A stretch of DNA of 64,000 bases from Mycolicibacterium canariasense (GTDB taxonomy: Bacteria; Actinomycetota; Actinomycetes; Mycobacteriales; Mycobacteriaceae), in the NCBI RefSeq assembly GCF_002101555.1, contig NZ_LQOL01000059.1, positions 1 through 64,000 on the forward strand, given 5' to 3'. Below are positions 50,797 through 60,436 of this stretch, piece by piece. Made by a program: the position numbers and the translations under genes. The notes below the pieces were generated by a model. The model was not told the origin of the DNA and searched no databases. It was given only the letters and a program-made list of their open reading frames with translations. The stretch's first letter is position 1; every line of letters starts with the position of its first letter.

Positions 50797-51852
50797 TCAG
50801 AGCAGTTCTTTGGCCAGCAGCTCGAGGGTGGTCTCGCGGGCCGGTGCGGTCGCAGGTGCGGTGCCCCGGTGTGCCGAACCGACGGGGCTGATCATCACCT
50901 CGTCCACGTCGAACTGCTCTGCCAGGGCCCGGATCTGATCGGCGGCCTCGGCCGGCTCACCCACCACGGTGCGGGCCCGGCCGGAGTCCACGATGAGCTG
51001 TTCCTGCGCCGAGATGGTCGCGGCGAGGGCATCTTCCACCAGATCCAGCGGTCCCAGCGGCCGCCCGGTGCGCAACCGGCCCATCATCTGCAGATTGGGC
51101 AGCAGCAGATCCTGCGCCTCGGCATGGGTCTGCGCCACCGACGCGTTCACGGTGAGGAACGTCAGAGGCTCGGAAAGCTCTGCGCTGGGCCGGAATTCGG
51201 CGCGGTAGGCGGCCAGCGCCTCGGCGGTGCCCTGACCGCTGAAGTGGTTGGCGAAGACATAGGGCAACCCCTTGGCCGCGGCCAGGTGCGCCGAGTACAT
51301 CGACGAGCCGAGCAGCCACAACCGCGGCTCGCTGCCGGCGTTCGGGGTGGCCTTGAGCACGTAGTCCTGCTGCTGCAACAGGCCACCGCGGGTCAGCTCG
51401 ACCCGCACGCCACGGGCACCCATCAAGGCGGCCACATCGTCGAGGTACTGCGGGAAACGCTCGATATCCGAATCGTCGCGCCCGGCGGCACCCCGCAGCG
51501 CCACCGAGGTCACCGGGTCCGATCCGGGCGCCCGGCCGATGCCCAGGTCGATCCGTCCCGGCGCGGCCGCCTCCAGCAGGGCGAACTGCTCGGCCACGGC
51601 CAAGGGTGCATGGTTGGGCAGCATCACCCCGCCCGAACCCAGCCGGATGGCCGAGGTCTGGGCGGCCAGATAGGCAATCAGTACCGGCGGGCTGGTGGCC
51701 GCCACCGCGGCCATGTTGTGGTGCTCGGCCACCCAGTACCTGGTGAAACCCAGCCGATCGGCGGTCTTGGCCAGCGCCGCGGTGGCCGCCAGCGCATCGG
51801 CTGTCGACTGGTCGGAGCGGACGGGAACGAGATCGAGAACAGAAAGCCGCAC
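50797..51852 (-). CDS. LLM-class flavin/F420-dependent oxidoreductase
   Basis: A 351-residue luciferase-like monooxygenase barrel. The N-terminus RLSVLDLVPVRSDQ, followed by RYWVAEHHNMAAVAATSPPVLI and RLGSGGVMLPNHAPLAVAEQFALLE, is the pattern of the alkanal-monooxygenase-like group common in actinobacteria; GRIDLGIGRAPGSD supplies a flavin-phosphate turn. FMN or F420 as cofactor cannot be settled. It starts 8 nt after the udgB stop and is probably co-transcribed with it. In M. tuberculosis the position between udgB and the Ddn gene is, as recalled, held by a different flavoprotein (Rv1260). Confidence 0.82.
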   Translation of the reverse strand: MRLSVLDLVPVRSDQSTADALAATAALAKTADRLGFTRYWVAEHHNMAAVAATSPPVLIAYLAAQTSAIRLGSGGVMLPNHAPLAVAEQFALLEAAAPGRIDLGIGRAPGSDPVTSVALRGAAGRDDSDIERFPQYLDDVAALMGARGVRVELTRGGLLQQQDYVLKATPNAGSEPRLWLLGSSMYSAHLAAAKGLPYVFANHFSGQGTAEALAAYRAEFRPSAELSEPLTFLTVNASVAQTHAEAQDLLLPNLQMMGRLRTGRPLGPLDLVEDALAATISAQEQLIVDSGRARTVVGEPAEAADQIRALAEQFDVDEVMISPVGSAHRGTAPATAPARETTLELLAKELL

Positions 51853-51859
51853 GTGGGCG

Positions 51860-52693
51860 TCAACGCCGGGTGATGCCGGATCGTTCCCGCGCCGCCCGGA
51901 AAACGTCGTCGAGCATGGCCGGCGTCAACCGGCCGGTGAACATGTTCTGCTGGCTCGGGTGGTAGCAGCCCAACAGCACCCGGCCTGTTGCCAGTGGCAC
52001 CGCCGCGCCATGGCCGAACACCGGCTTCGGTTGCCCGGCCCACTCGTCGGCCAGCAGCGTGGACGCCGTCTGCCAGGCGAAGGTGCCCAACGCCACCACC
52101 ACCCGCACATACGGCGCCACCAGGCGCCATTCGGCCTGCAGCCACGGCGCGCAGGTCACCCGCTCCTGCGGCGTCGGTTTGTTGGCGGGCGGGGCGCAGC
52201 GCACCGGTGCCACGATTCGCACCCCGTTGGCCCGCATCCCGTCGGCGGCGTCGACGCTGTGGCCCGAACTGACCAGTCCGGCGCGGTGCATCGCCGCGAA
52301 CAACTGATCACCGGACCGGTCGCCGGTGAACACCCGGCCGGTGCGGTTGGCGCCGTTGGCCGCGGGCGCCAGTCCCACCACAAGCACGCGGGGCCGGGCC
52401 GCACCCCAACCGGCCACCGGACGTCCCCAGTACGGCTCGTCGGCGAAGGCCCGGCGCTTGGTGACCGCAACCTCCTCCCGCCAGGTGACCAGCCGCGGGC
52501 ACGCCTTGCAGACCGTGACCGCCGCGTCGAGTTCGGCGACGGTGCCGATCCCGGCGGCCAGCGCGGAGACGGTTTCGGCATCGACCGCGACGGGTGTACC
52601 GGGTTTCGCCCGGTCCCCCGGCCAGCCCGTCCCCGGCGGCACCGGCGACGGGAACAGCCGGCCGGTACGGGGATGGGGAAGCCTGGCGGTCAC
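51860..52693 (-). CDS. udgB: Type-5 uracil-DNA glycosylase UdgB
   Basis: A 277-residue Fe-S uracil-DNA glycosylase that removes uracil, hypoxanthine and other deaminated bases. The four cluster cysteines are visible: Cys62 and Cys65 (VCKACPRLVTWREE), Cys166 (PVRCAPPANKPTPQE) and Cys181. Motif 1 is GLAPAANGANRTG (107-119), lacking the polar catalytic Asp/Asn of family 1, as is normal for family 5. Motif 2 is HPSQQN (245-250). GTG 52693 is chosen; the very long upstream frame is antisense to tap. Divergent from tap, as in M. tuberculosis Rv1259-Rv1258c (recalled). Confidence 0.92.
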   Translation of the reverse strand: MTARLPHPRTGRLFPSPVPPGTGWPGDRAKPGTPVAVDAETVSALAAGIGTVAELDAAVTVCKACPRLVTWREEVAVTKRRAFADEPYWGRPVAGWGAARPRVLVVGLAPAANGANRTGRVFTGDRSGDQLFAAMHRAGLVSSGHSVDAADGMRANGVRIVAPVRCAPPANKPTPQERVTCAPWLQAEWRLVAPYVRVVVALGTFAWQTASTLLADEWAGQPKPVFGHGAAVPLATGRVLLGCYHPSQQNMFTGRLTPAMLDDVFRAARERSGITRR

Positions 52694-52762
52694 GCATCCA
52701 TCCTGTCCGAAATTCGATGGCCGGGGATCGCACGGCGCTGTTAGATTCTGCGGCGATACGCC

Positions 52763-53986
52763 ATGAACATACGCCACCGCGGCCCCGCGCTGCTGATCCT
52801 TGTCGCAGCGCTGGCCGCGGGTTCGGGCAACGGCATCTCGATGATCGCATTCCCGTGGCTTGTGCTGCAACGCAACGGATCTGCGCTCGACGCCTCGGTG
52901 GTGGCGATGGCCGGAACCCTGCCGCTGCTGGCCTCCACCGTCATCGCGGGCACCGCGGTCGACTACATCGGCCGGCGCCGGGTGTCGATGATCGCCGACG
53001 GGCTGTCGGCACTGTCGGTCGTCGCCGTGCCGGTGCTCGCCATGGCCTTCGGCGCGCAGGTGATCAACGTCGCCGTACTGGCCGGGCTGGCCGCCCTGGG
53101 CGCCGCATTCGACCCGGCCGGCATGACGGCGCGCGAATCGATGCTGCCCGAGGCCGCCAAGCGCGCCGGGTGGACCCTCGACCACGCCAACAGCGTCTAC
53201 GAGGCGGTGTTCAACCTCGCCTATATCGTCGGGCCCGGCATCGGCGGCCTGCTCATCACCACCCTCGGCGGGGTGAACACCATGTGGGTCACCGCCGCGA
53301 TGTTCGGGCTGTCCATCCTGGCCATCGCGGCCCTGCGTCTGGAGGGCGCGGGCAAACCGGACCGCGACGCGTTGCCCGACGGGGTGCTCTCGGGTGTCCT
53401 CGAAGGCCTGTCCTTCGTGTGGAACACCAAGGTGCTGCGCACCCTGGCGATCATCGACCTGACCGCCACCGGGCTGTACATGCCGATGGAAAGCGTGCTG
53501 TTTCCCAAGTACTTCACCGACCGAAACGAACCGGCGCAGCTGGGTTGGGTGCTCATGGCGCTGTCGGTGGGCGGGCTGGTCGGCGCGCTCGGATACGCGG
53601 TGATGTCCAGATTCCTGAAGCGGCGCACCACGATGCTCATCGCGGTGATCACCCTCGGGGTGGCCATGACGATCGTCGCCTTCCTGCCCCCGTTGCCGGT
53701 GATCCTGCTGTTGTGCGCCGTCGTCGGTTTCGTGTACGGGCCGATCGCCCCGATCTACAACTACGTCATGCAGACCAGGGCCCCGCAGCACCTGCGCGGC
53801 CGGGTGGTGGGCGTGATGGGATCGCTGGCGTACGCCGCGGGGCCGCTGGGCCTGTTGCTGGCCGGCCCACTGGCCGACACGGCCGGATTGCACGCCACCT
53901 TCCTGGCGCTGTCATTGCCGATGCTGGCGATCGGCGTGGTCGCCGTCGCGCTGCCGTCACTGCGCGAACTCGACCGGCCCGCGTGA
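52763..53986 (+). CDS. tap: Tap-like MFS multidrug efflux pump
   Basis: A 407-residue 12-helix transporter. It closely resembles M. tuberculosis Tap (Rv1258c) as recalled: RGPALLILVAALAAGSGNG, IAFPWLVLQRNGSA, AGTAVDYIGRRRVSMIAD (motif A), PMESVLFPKYFTD, and VYGPIAPIYNYVMQTRA with QHLRGRVVGVMGSLAYAAGP near the C-terminus. Tap homologues export tetracycline, some aminoglycosides and spectinomycin, and in several mycobacteria are induced by WhiB7. A TAGATT -10-like box lies about 15 nt before the ATG, giving a short leader; no clear WhiB7 AT-rich element was seen. Divergent from udgB. Confidence 0.9.
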   Translation: MNIRHRGPALLILVAALAAGSGNGISMIAFPWLVLQRNGSALDASVVAMAGTLPLLASTVIAGTAVDYIGRRRVSMIADGLSALSVVAVPVLAMAFGAQVINVAVLAGLAALGAAFDPAGMTARESMLPEAAKRAGWTLDHANSVYEAVFNLAYIVGPGIGGLLITTLGGVNTMWVTAAMFGLSILAIAALRLEGAGKPDRDALPDGVLSGVLEGLSFVWNTKVLRTLAIIDLTATGLYMPMESVLFPKYFTDRNEPAQLGWVLMALSVGGLVGALGYAVMSRFLKRRTTMLIAVITLGVAMTIVAFLPPLPVILLLCAVVGFVYGPIAPIYNYVMQTRAPQHLRGRVVGVMGSLAYAAGPLGLLLAGPLADTAGLHATFLALSLPMLAIGVVAVALPSLRELDRPA

Positions 53987-54045
53987 CGCGACGGAATCCG
54001 GCTCAACACTAGGCATTCTGCGCAGCCCCCTCTTACGCTACCTAT

Positions 54046-56661
54046 GTGCGTTTGACCTGGCCGTTGATGGGCCGCTCCGCGGAGATCGGGGCCGTCCGCG
54101 CCGGGGTGTCGGCCCGGGACACCGCAGGGGTGGTGGTGTGCGGTCCGGCCGGTGTCGGCAAGAGCCGTCTGGTCCGTGACGCGCTACAGGGCAGCGAGTA
54201 CCGCTGGATCGTCGGTACCACGTCGGCCCGCGACATCCCGCTGGGGGCGTTCACGGCATGGACGAGGTCCGCCGACGACGACCGGTTGAGGCTGGTGCAC
54301 AGCGTGATCGAGGCGGTGACCGCGGCCCCGCCCGGGCGCAAAGTCATCGTCGCCGTCGACGACGCCCATCTGCTCGACGACCTGTCGGTCTTCGTGCTGC
54401 ACCAGATCGTGCAGTGGGGTGCCGCCAAGGTGGTGCTCACCGTCCGCGACGGCAGTGACGGGACGGGGATCCCGGAGAGTGTCCGAGAGCTCTGGAAGGA
54501 CAAGGACAATCGGGTGTTCGCCCGCCTGGACCTGCAGCCGCTGGCCCGGCAGGAATCCGCGGATCTGCTCGCCGCGGCGCTGAACGGCCCGGTCGATCCC
54601 GACGCGGCAGGCCGGCTGTGGACGCTCACCCGCGGCAACGTGCTGTATCTGCGCAATATCGTCGAGCAGGAACTGGCCGACGGCCGCTTGCAGCAGCGCG
54701 CCGGATGCTGGCAATGGGTCGGCGAGCCGGTGCTGCCGAACAGCCTGGTGGAGCTCATCGAATCGCGGTTCGGCGACCTGCCGCCCGCCGTGGGCGCTGT
54801 CGTCGACGTGCTCGCCGTCGGTGAACCCATCGAGCTGGCCGCCCTGCAGCGCATCACCGACCGAGAGTCGGTCGAGGAAGCCAATATTCGCGGGCTGATC
54901 ACCGTGGACCCCAGCGATTCGGGCGTGCAGGCGCGGGTGGCCCATCCGCTCTACGGCGAGATCCGCAGGATGCGGGCGCCGTCGACGACGCTGCGCAGGC
55001 TGCGCGGCCTGGTGGCCACCGAACTGGCCGCCGGGCCCGACCGCGACGAAATGCGCGTGGTGGTGCGCCGTGCCAGCCTCAGCCTGGACTCCGACCTGCC
55101 CCCCGATACCGACCTGCTGGTGCACGCGGCCAGGGGGGCGATCTGGTTGGCCGATCTGCAGCTGGCCGGCCGACTGGCCGAGGTCGCCATCGCCGGCGGC
55201 GCCGGGGCGGACGCGCACTTCCTGCACGCCCACGCGTTGTCGTGGTCTTTCCGCGGCGCGGAGGCCGAAAGCGCGCTGGCCGAGCTGGCCGCGGGGCCGT
55301 GGGACGACCTCGACCGTGCCCGATTCGTCTATCTGCGCGCCACCAACCTGTTGTGGGCGCTGTCCCGCCCGGACGAGGCCAAGGCCCTCGTCGATGCGGT
55401 GTCGGTCGGCCCTGCCGGGCGTGCCTGGATCGACGCCTTCCTGGTCATCTACTGGTTTGCCACGGACCGGCCGGCCGCCGCGCTGGAGGCCGCCAAGGCC
55501 ATCAACTTGCCCGACCTGCCCGGCGTGGTGGGCGCCGAAACCGCGTTCGCGCTCACGGCAGTCACCGCGGAGGTCGGCCGGACATCGGACGCCCTGAAAA
55601 CCGCGGCGACCGGCTATGCCGCCGCCGTGCGCGGCCACGATGCCCCGCACATGCGCTTCAACATCGCCGACGCCGAGCTGGGTGCCCTGTTGTTGGCGGG
55701 ACGCCTGACCGACGTCGAGCCGCTGGCCGATCGCGTGCTCACCCAGTCCGCCGAACTCCCCGGCGCCGCGCACGCGCTCGGCGCGGCCATAGCCGGCCGG
55801 GCGGCGCTGGGCACCGGCCGGTTGCGTGACGCCTGCCGGCTGCTCGACCAGGCGGCCACGGCCTTCGCTGCCCAGCACTCCACCGGATGGGGTTACCGCT
55901 ACAACGTGGTGCGGGCCACCGCGCTGGCCATGCACGGCCACGTCGCCGACGCCGCCGCCATCCTGGACGAGATCGACGCGCTGGCGCGACCGTTCCGGTC
56001 GCTGTCCTGCGAACGCAGTATCGCGCGGGCCTGGGTGGCCGCAGGTCAGGGCGTGGTGAGTGAGGCGGTCGGCATCCTCGCGGTGGCCGCCAAGACGGCG
56101 GCGGCCAACGGCCAGTTCGCCGCCGAGGTGATGTGCCTGCAGCTGGCCACCCAGTTCGGCACCCCCGAGCACGCCGATCGGCTGGCCGAGCTGGCCGGGC
56201 TGACCGAAGGCCCCCGTTCCGGGCTGGCGGCCCGGTTCGCCGCCGCGCTACGCGACGGAGATGCCCAGGAATTGGCGGCCGTATCAGAGGATTTCGAGGC
56301 GATGGGAGACCTGGCCGCGGCCATGGATGCCGCCGCCCACGCCGCCATCTGTCACCGCAGCCGCGGCCGCCGCGGCTCGGCGCTGAACTGCTCGGTGCGG
56401 GCCGAGGCGCTGGCCGAACACACCGGGGTCATCACCCCGGCGCTCGAGCAGGCCGCCGAGCCCTTGCCGCTGACCGAGCGCGAGTGCGAGGTGGTCGCGC
56501 TCATCGCGGCCGGGCTGCTCAACAAGGAGATCGCCGAGCGGTTGCAGCTGTCCGCGCGGACGGTCGAGGGACACGTCTACCGGGCCATGCACAAGACCGG
56601 CACCTCCAGCCGCGAGGAGCTGGCCGAACTCTGGCGGCGGCGCAAGCGGCGCCCGCAATAG
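54046..56661 (+). CDS. Large LuxR-family ATPase regulator (LAL/MalT type)
   Basis: An 871-residue regulator. An N-terminal STAND-type ATPase has Walker A GPAGVGKS (33-40) and Walker B VIVAVDDAHLL (about 99-109). A long helical middle (about 330-790) resembles TPR repeats. The C-terminal LuxR helix-turn-helix has LTERECEVVALIAAGLLNKEIAERLQLSARTVEGH (about 806-845). GTG 54046 gives a compact N-terminus directly before the ATPase. It may be leaderless or have a very short leader. The following oxidase and sulfatase genes read the same way, 36 nt away, so they are candidate targets. Inducer unknown. Confidence 0.87.
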   Translation: MRLTWPLMGRSAEIGAVRAGVSARDTAGVVVCGPAGVGKSRLVRDALQGSEYRWIVGTTSARDIPLGAFTAWTRSADDDRLRLVHSVIEAVTAAPPGRKVIVAVDDAHLLDDLSVFVLHQIVQWGAAKVVLTVRDGSDGTGIPESVRELWKDKDNRVFARLDLQPLARQESADLLAAALNGPVDPDAAGRLWTLTRGNVLYLRNIVEQELADGRLQQRAGCWQWVGEPVLPNSLVELIESRFGDLPPAVGAVVDVLAVGEPIELAALQRITDRESVEEANIRGLITVDPSDSGVQARVAHPLYGEIRRMRAPSTTLRRLRGLVATELAAGPDRDEMRVVVRRASLSLDSDLPPDTDLLVHAARGAIWLADLQLAGRLAEVAIAGGAGADAHFLHAHALSWSFRGAEAESALAELAAGPWDDLDRARFVYLRATNLLWALSRPDEAKALVDAVSVGPAGRAWIDAFLVIYWFATDRPAAALEAAKAINLPDLPGVVGAETAFALTAVTAEVGRTSDALKTAATGYAAAVRGHDAPHMRFNIADAELGALLLAGRLTDVEPLADRVLTQSAELPGAAHALGAAIAGRAALGTGRLRDACRLLDQAATAFAAQHSTGWGYRYNVVRATALAMHGHVADAAAILDEIDALARPFRSLSCERSIARAWVAAGQGVVSEAVGILAVAAKTAAANGQFAAEVMCLQLATQFGTPEHADRLAELAGLTEGPRSGLAARFAAALRDGDAQELAAVSEDFEAMGDLAAAMDAAAHAAICHRSRGRRGSALNCSVRAEALAEHTGVITPALEQAAEPLPLTERECEVVALIAAGLLNKEIAERLQLSARTVEGHVYRAMHKTGTSSREELAELWRRRKRRPQ

Positions 56662-56697
56662 ATCTTCGGTTCGTGACGCCGGCCATACACTGGCCGG

Positions 56698-58062
56698 GTG
56701 AGTTCCCCGCTGGACAGCCTGATCGCGGCCTTGCCCGAAGGCACCGTGGTCACCGATCCCGATATCGTCGCCTCCTACCGACAGGACCGCGCCGCCGATC
56801 CCCATGCCGGGACCGCGCTGGCGGTGGTCCGGCCCACGCGCACCGAAGAGGTGCAGGCCGTGTTGCGCTGGGCCGGCGGGCACGGTGTCGCGGTGGTGCC
56901 CCGTGGCGCCGGGACGGGCCTGTCCGGCGGGGCCACCGCCGTCGATGGCGGCATCGTGTTGTCCACCGAGCGGATGCGCGATATCACCGTCGACACGGCC
57001 ACCCGCACCGCCGTCGTGCAGCCCGGACTGCTCAACGCGGAGGTGAAGAAGGCCGTCGCCGCGTACGGGTTGTGGTATCCGCCGGACCCGTCGTCGTTCG
57101 AGATCTGCAGCATCGGCGGCAACATCGCCACCAATGCCGGTGGGCTGTGCTGTGTGAAGTACGGCGTGACCACCGACTACGTGCTGGGCCTGCAGGTGGT
57201 GCTGGCCGACGGTACCGCGGTGCGCCTCGGTGGCCCTCGGCTGAAGGATGTCGCCGGGCTGAGCCTGACCAAACTCTTCGTGGGCAGTGAGGGCACGCTC
57301 GGCGTCGTCACCGAGGTGACGCTGAAACTGCTTCCCGCCCAGCATGGTCCGTGCACCGTGGTGGCATCCTTCGACTCCGTGGCGGCGGCGGCGAATGCGG
57401 TGGTGACGATCACCGGCAAGATCCGCCCGTCGATGCTGGAGTTCATGGACGCGGTGGCGATCAACGCCGTCGAGGACAAGCTGAAGATGGGGTTGGACCG
57501 CAACGCCGCGGCGATGATGGTGGCCGCTTCGGACGAGCGCGGGCAGGCGGGCGCCGACGACGCGGAGTTCATGGCGCAGGTGTTCACCGACAACGGTGCC
57601 ACCGAGGTCTTTTCGACATCCGATCCGGACGAGGGTGAGGCGTTCGTGGCGGCCCGCCGGTATGCGATCCCCGCGGTGGAGGCCAAGGGCACACTGCTGC
57701 TGGAGGATGTCGGGGTGCCACTGCCGGCGCTGGCCGATCTGGTGGCGGGGATCGAGAAGATCGCGGCGCACCGCGAGGTGATGATCTCGGTGATCGCGCA
57801 CGCCGGCGACGGCAACACCCATCCGCTGATCGTGTTCGACCCCGCCGACACCGACATGGCGCAGCGAGCCGATGTCGCGTTCGGCGAGATCATGGATCTG
57901 GCCGTGGCGCTGGGCGGCACCATCACCGGTGAGCACGGGGTGGGCCGGCTCAAACGGCCCTGGCTGGCCGGCCAGATCGGGCCGGAGGCTTTGGAATTGA
58001 ACCGGCGGATCAAGGCGGCGCTGGACCCGGCCGGCATCCTCAACCCCGGCGCGGGGATCTGA
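56698..58062 (+). CDS. FAD-linked oxidase, glycolate/D-lactate oxidase-like (Rv1257c-like)
   Basis: A 454-residue FAD-binding type 4 (PCMH) oxidase. The FAD pyrophosphate motif VVPRGAGTGLSGGAT (67-81) and PDPSSFEICSIGGNIATNAGG form the cofactor domain. The C-terminal substrate domain ends with IAHAGDGNTHPLI and TITGEHGVGRLKRPWL, typical of GlcD and D-2-hydroxyacid dehydrogenases. Length matches M. tuberculosis Rv1257c (455 residues, recalled). GTG 56698. It is tightly spaced with the sulfatase gene (2 nt). The likely substrate is a 2-hydroxy acid; GlcE/GlcF partners are absent. Confidence 0.88.
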   Translation: MSSPLDSLIAALPEGTVVTDPDIVASYRQDRAADPHAGTALAVVRPTRTEEVQAVLRWAGGHGVAVVPRGAGTGLSGGATAVDGGIVLSTERMRDITVDTATRTAVVQPGLLNAEVKKAVAAYGLWYPPDPSSFEICSIGGNIATNAGGLCCVKYGVTTDYVLGLQVVLADGTAVRLGGPRLKDVAGLSLTKLFVGSEGTLGVVTEVTLKLLPAQHGPCTVVASFDSVAAAANAVVTITGKIRPSMLEFMDAVAINAVEDKLKMGLDRNAAAMMVAASDERGQAGADDAEFMAQVFTDNGATEVFSTSDPDEGEAFVAARRYAIPAVEAKGTLLLEDVGVPLPALADLVAGIEKIAAHREVMISVIAHAGDGNTHPLIVFDPADTDMAQRADVAFGEIMDLAVALGGTITGEHGVGRLKRPWLAGQIGPEALELNRRIKAALDPAGILNPGAGI

Positions 58063-58064
58063 GC

Positions 58065-60419
58065 ATGTCTTCCGAGCGCGGCTTCGACGGAGTGGTGGCC
58101 ACCGATATCAGGGAGTCCACGCCGGACTGGGCGCCGTACCGCGAGGCGGCGGCGCCACCGGGTGCACCCAATGTGCTGTACCTGTTGTGGGACGACATCG
58201 GTATCGCCACCTGGGACTGCTACGGCGGCCTGGTGCGGATGCCCAATATCGCCAGGATTGCCGACCGCGGGCTGCGGTTGACCCAATTCCACACCACTGC
58301 ACTGTGTTCCCCCACCCGGGCCGCGTTGTTGACCGGCCGCAATCCGACCAGTGTCGGGGTGGCGTCGGTGCTCAACCTGGCCGAGGGTTTTCCGGGTCAT
58401 CACGGCCGGATCCCCGCCGAGACCGCGCTGCTGTCCGAGGTGCTCTCCGAACGCGGATGGTCCACCTACGCCGTCGGCAAATGGCATCTGGCGCCGATCG
58501 AGGACTGCCAGGCGGCGGGGTCACGACGGTACTGGCCGCTGCGCCGCGGATTCGACCGGTTCTACGGCTTCCTCGACGGGATGACCGACCAGTGGTATCC
58601 GACCCTGGTCCGGGACAACGACCCGATCGATCCGCCGGCCAGCCCCGAGCAGGGCTACCACCTGTCGAAAGACTTGGCCGACAACGCGATCGGTTTCCTG
58701 CGGGACCACCGCGCGGCGGCACCGGACAAGCCGTGGTTCATGTATCTGTGCCCTGGTGCCGGGCACTCCCCGCACCAGGTGGCCACCGAATGGGCGGACC
58801 GCTACCGGGGCGCTTTCGACGCAGGCTACGAACGCTACCGGGACATGGCGCTGGCCAACCAGAAGGCGCTCGGCCTGGTGCCGCCGGAAACCGAACTGTC
58901 CCCGATGAATCCGTACGCCGACGCCACCAGCCCAGACGGGATCCCGTGGCCGGCCAACGAGAACGTCCGGCCCTGGGATTCGTTGTCCGAGGACGAGAAA
59001 CGCGTGTCGTGCCGGATGGCCGAGGTGTTCGCCGGATTCCTGTCCTATACCGATGCCCAGATCGGGCGGATCCTCGACCATCTGGAGGAAACCGGGCAGC
59101 TCGACAACACCATCGTGGTCGTGATGTCCGACAACGGGGCCAGCGGCGAGGGCGGCCCCAACGGCACCCTGGACGAATCGGTCCCGATGCTGGGCGGGGC
59201 CAACACCGCCGAGGACGGCCTGCGCCTGTTCGGTGAACTCGGAGGCCCCGGCACGGCGATGAATTATTCGAACGGCTGGGCCATGGCGTTCAACACGCCG
59301 TACAAGCTGTTCAAGCGCTACGCCTCGCACGAGGGTGGGATCGCCGACCCGTGCATCATCTCCTGGCCGGCCGGATTGCCCGGCCGCGGCGCCGTCCGCG
59401 ACAACTACGCGCACGTCAGCGATGTCACCCCGACCGTGTACGAGCTGCTCGGCATCGGCGACATCACGACGGTCAACGGTATCGCCCAGCGACCGCTGGA
59501 GGGCACGAGTTTCGCTGCCGCACTTACCGACCCGGCCGGACCGGCACCGAAGCACACGCAGTTCTATTCGATGCTGGGCACCCGCGGGATCTGGCACGAG
59601 GGCTGGTTCGCGGGCACCGTGCATCCACCCACGGCAGCCGGCCCGCGCGGCTGGGGGGCATTCAACCGGGATCGCTGGGAGCTGTTCCACATCGAAGCCG
59701 ACCGCAGCCAGATCCACGACCTTTCCGCCGAGTACCCGGACAAACTGGCGACCTTGCAGGCGCTGTGGCACGAGCACGCTCAGAAATACCAGGCCTATCC
59801 CCTGACCGATCTGAGCGTGCAGGAGATCGTGCAACGGGCGGCCGCCCGTATCGGCGAACCAGTGGCACGGGCGGTGTTCTATCCTGGCGCCCCGGCCGGG
59901 CATACCGCGTTCCGGGGCCTGGTGCGCGGCCGCTCGTTCCGCCTGTGGACGACGGTGACGCTGGAGCGGACCGGCGCCGAGGGCGTCCTGTTCTCCGAGG
60001 GCAGCCGGACGGGCGGCCAGGCGCTGTTCCTGGCCGGTGGCCACCTGCACTACGTGTGCAATGCCGCGGCGCGGGAACAGACCGTCACATCGGCGGCGGT
60101 GATTCCCTCGGGGCGGCACACCTTCGAGGTGCGCTACACCCGCACGGGCGCGGTGGAGGGCAGCCTCGACATGGTCGGCGATGTCGCGCTGGTGGTCGAC
60201 GACCAGGTGGTCGGGTCGGCGGCCGGGTTACGCATGGCGGGACTGGACATCATGCAAACCGTGTCGGCGGGCCGGGCCGTGACCTATTCCGTTTCGGCGG
60301 CGTTCACCTCGCCGTTCCCGTTCACCGGTGGCGCGTTCGACGAGATCGTGCTGGATTTCACCGGCGATCCCGGGTCCACCGACCAGGGGGTGGTGGACAC
60401 GGCGTTCCGGCGCGACTGA
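58065..60419 (+). CDS. Arylsulfatase (AtsD-like)
   Basis: A 784-residue type I sulfatase. The formylglycine signature CSPTRAALLTGR starts at Cys81, the residue converted to formylglycine by the maturation enzyme. Metal ligands are in WDDIG (42-46) and the late VMSDNGASGEGG. The other active-site basic residues appear in GKWHL and FKRYASHEGG. The long C-terminal beta region (about 590-784) fits the AtsD-like group. No clear signal peptide, so it is probably cytosolic. It begins 2 nt after the oxidase gene and converges on the aldehyde dehydrogenase gene. Confidence 0.9.
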   Translation: MSSERGFDGVVATDIRESTPDWAPYREAAAPPGAPNVLYLLWDDIGIATWDCYGGLVRMPNIARIADRGLRLTQFHTTALCSPTRAALLTGRNPTSVGVASVLNLAEGFPGHHGRIPAETALLSEVLSERGWSTYAVGKWHLAPIEDCQAAGSRRYWPLRRGFDRFYGFLDGMTDQWYPTLVRDNDPIDPPASPEQGYHLSKDLADNAIGFLRDHRAAAPDKPWFMYLCPGAGHSPHQVATEWADRYRGAFDAGYERYRDMALANQKALGLVPPETELSPMNPYADATSPDGIPWPANENVRPWDSLSEDEKRVSCRMAEVFAGFLSYTDAQIGRILDHLEETGQLDNTIVVVMSDNGASGEGGPNGTLDESVPMLGGANTAEDGLRLFGELGGPGTAMNYSNGWAMAFNTPYKLFKRYASHEGGIADPCIISWPAGLPGRGAVRDNYAHVSDVTPTVYELLGIGDITTVNGIAQRPLEGTSFAAALTDPAGPAPKHTQFYSMLGTRGIWHEGWFAGTVHPPTAAGPRGWGAFNRDRWELFHIEADRSQIHDLSAEYPDKLATLQALWHEHAQKYQAYPLTDLSVQEIVQRAAARIGEPVARAVFYPGAPAGHTAFRGLVRGRSFRLWTTVTLERTGAEGVLFSEGSRTGGQALFLAGGHLHYVCNAAAREQTVTSAAVIPSGRHTFEVRYTRTGAVEGSLDMVGDVALVVDDQVVGSAAGLRMAGLDIMQTVSAGRAVTYSVSAAFTSPFPFTGGAFDEIVLDFTGDPGSTDQGVVDTAFRRD

Positions 60420-60436
60420 GCACCACGCCGGGTTCG

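Noticed and set aside
52700..52762. A WhiB7-type promoter in front of tap
   Set aside because: A TAGATT -10-like box exists, but I could not find a convincing -35 with the AT-rich block just upstream of it.
52694..53893. A 400-codon upstream extension of udgB reaching to 53893
   Set aside because: It is antisense to tap and His/Gly/Arg-rich; the udgB family N-terminus begins at GTG 52693.
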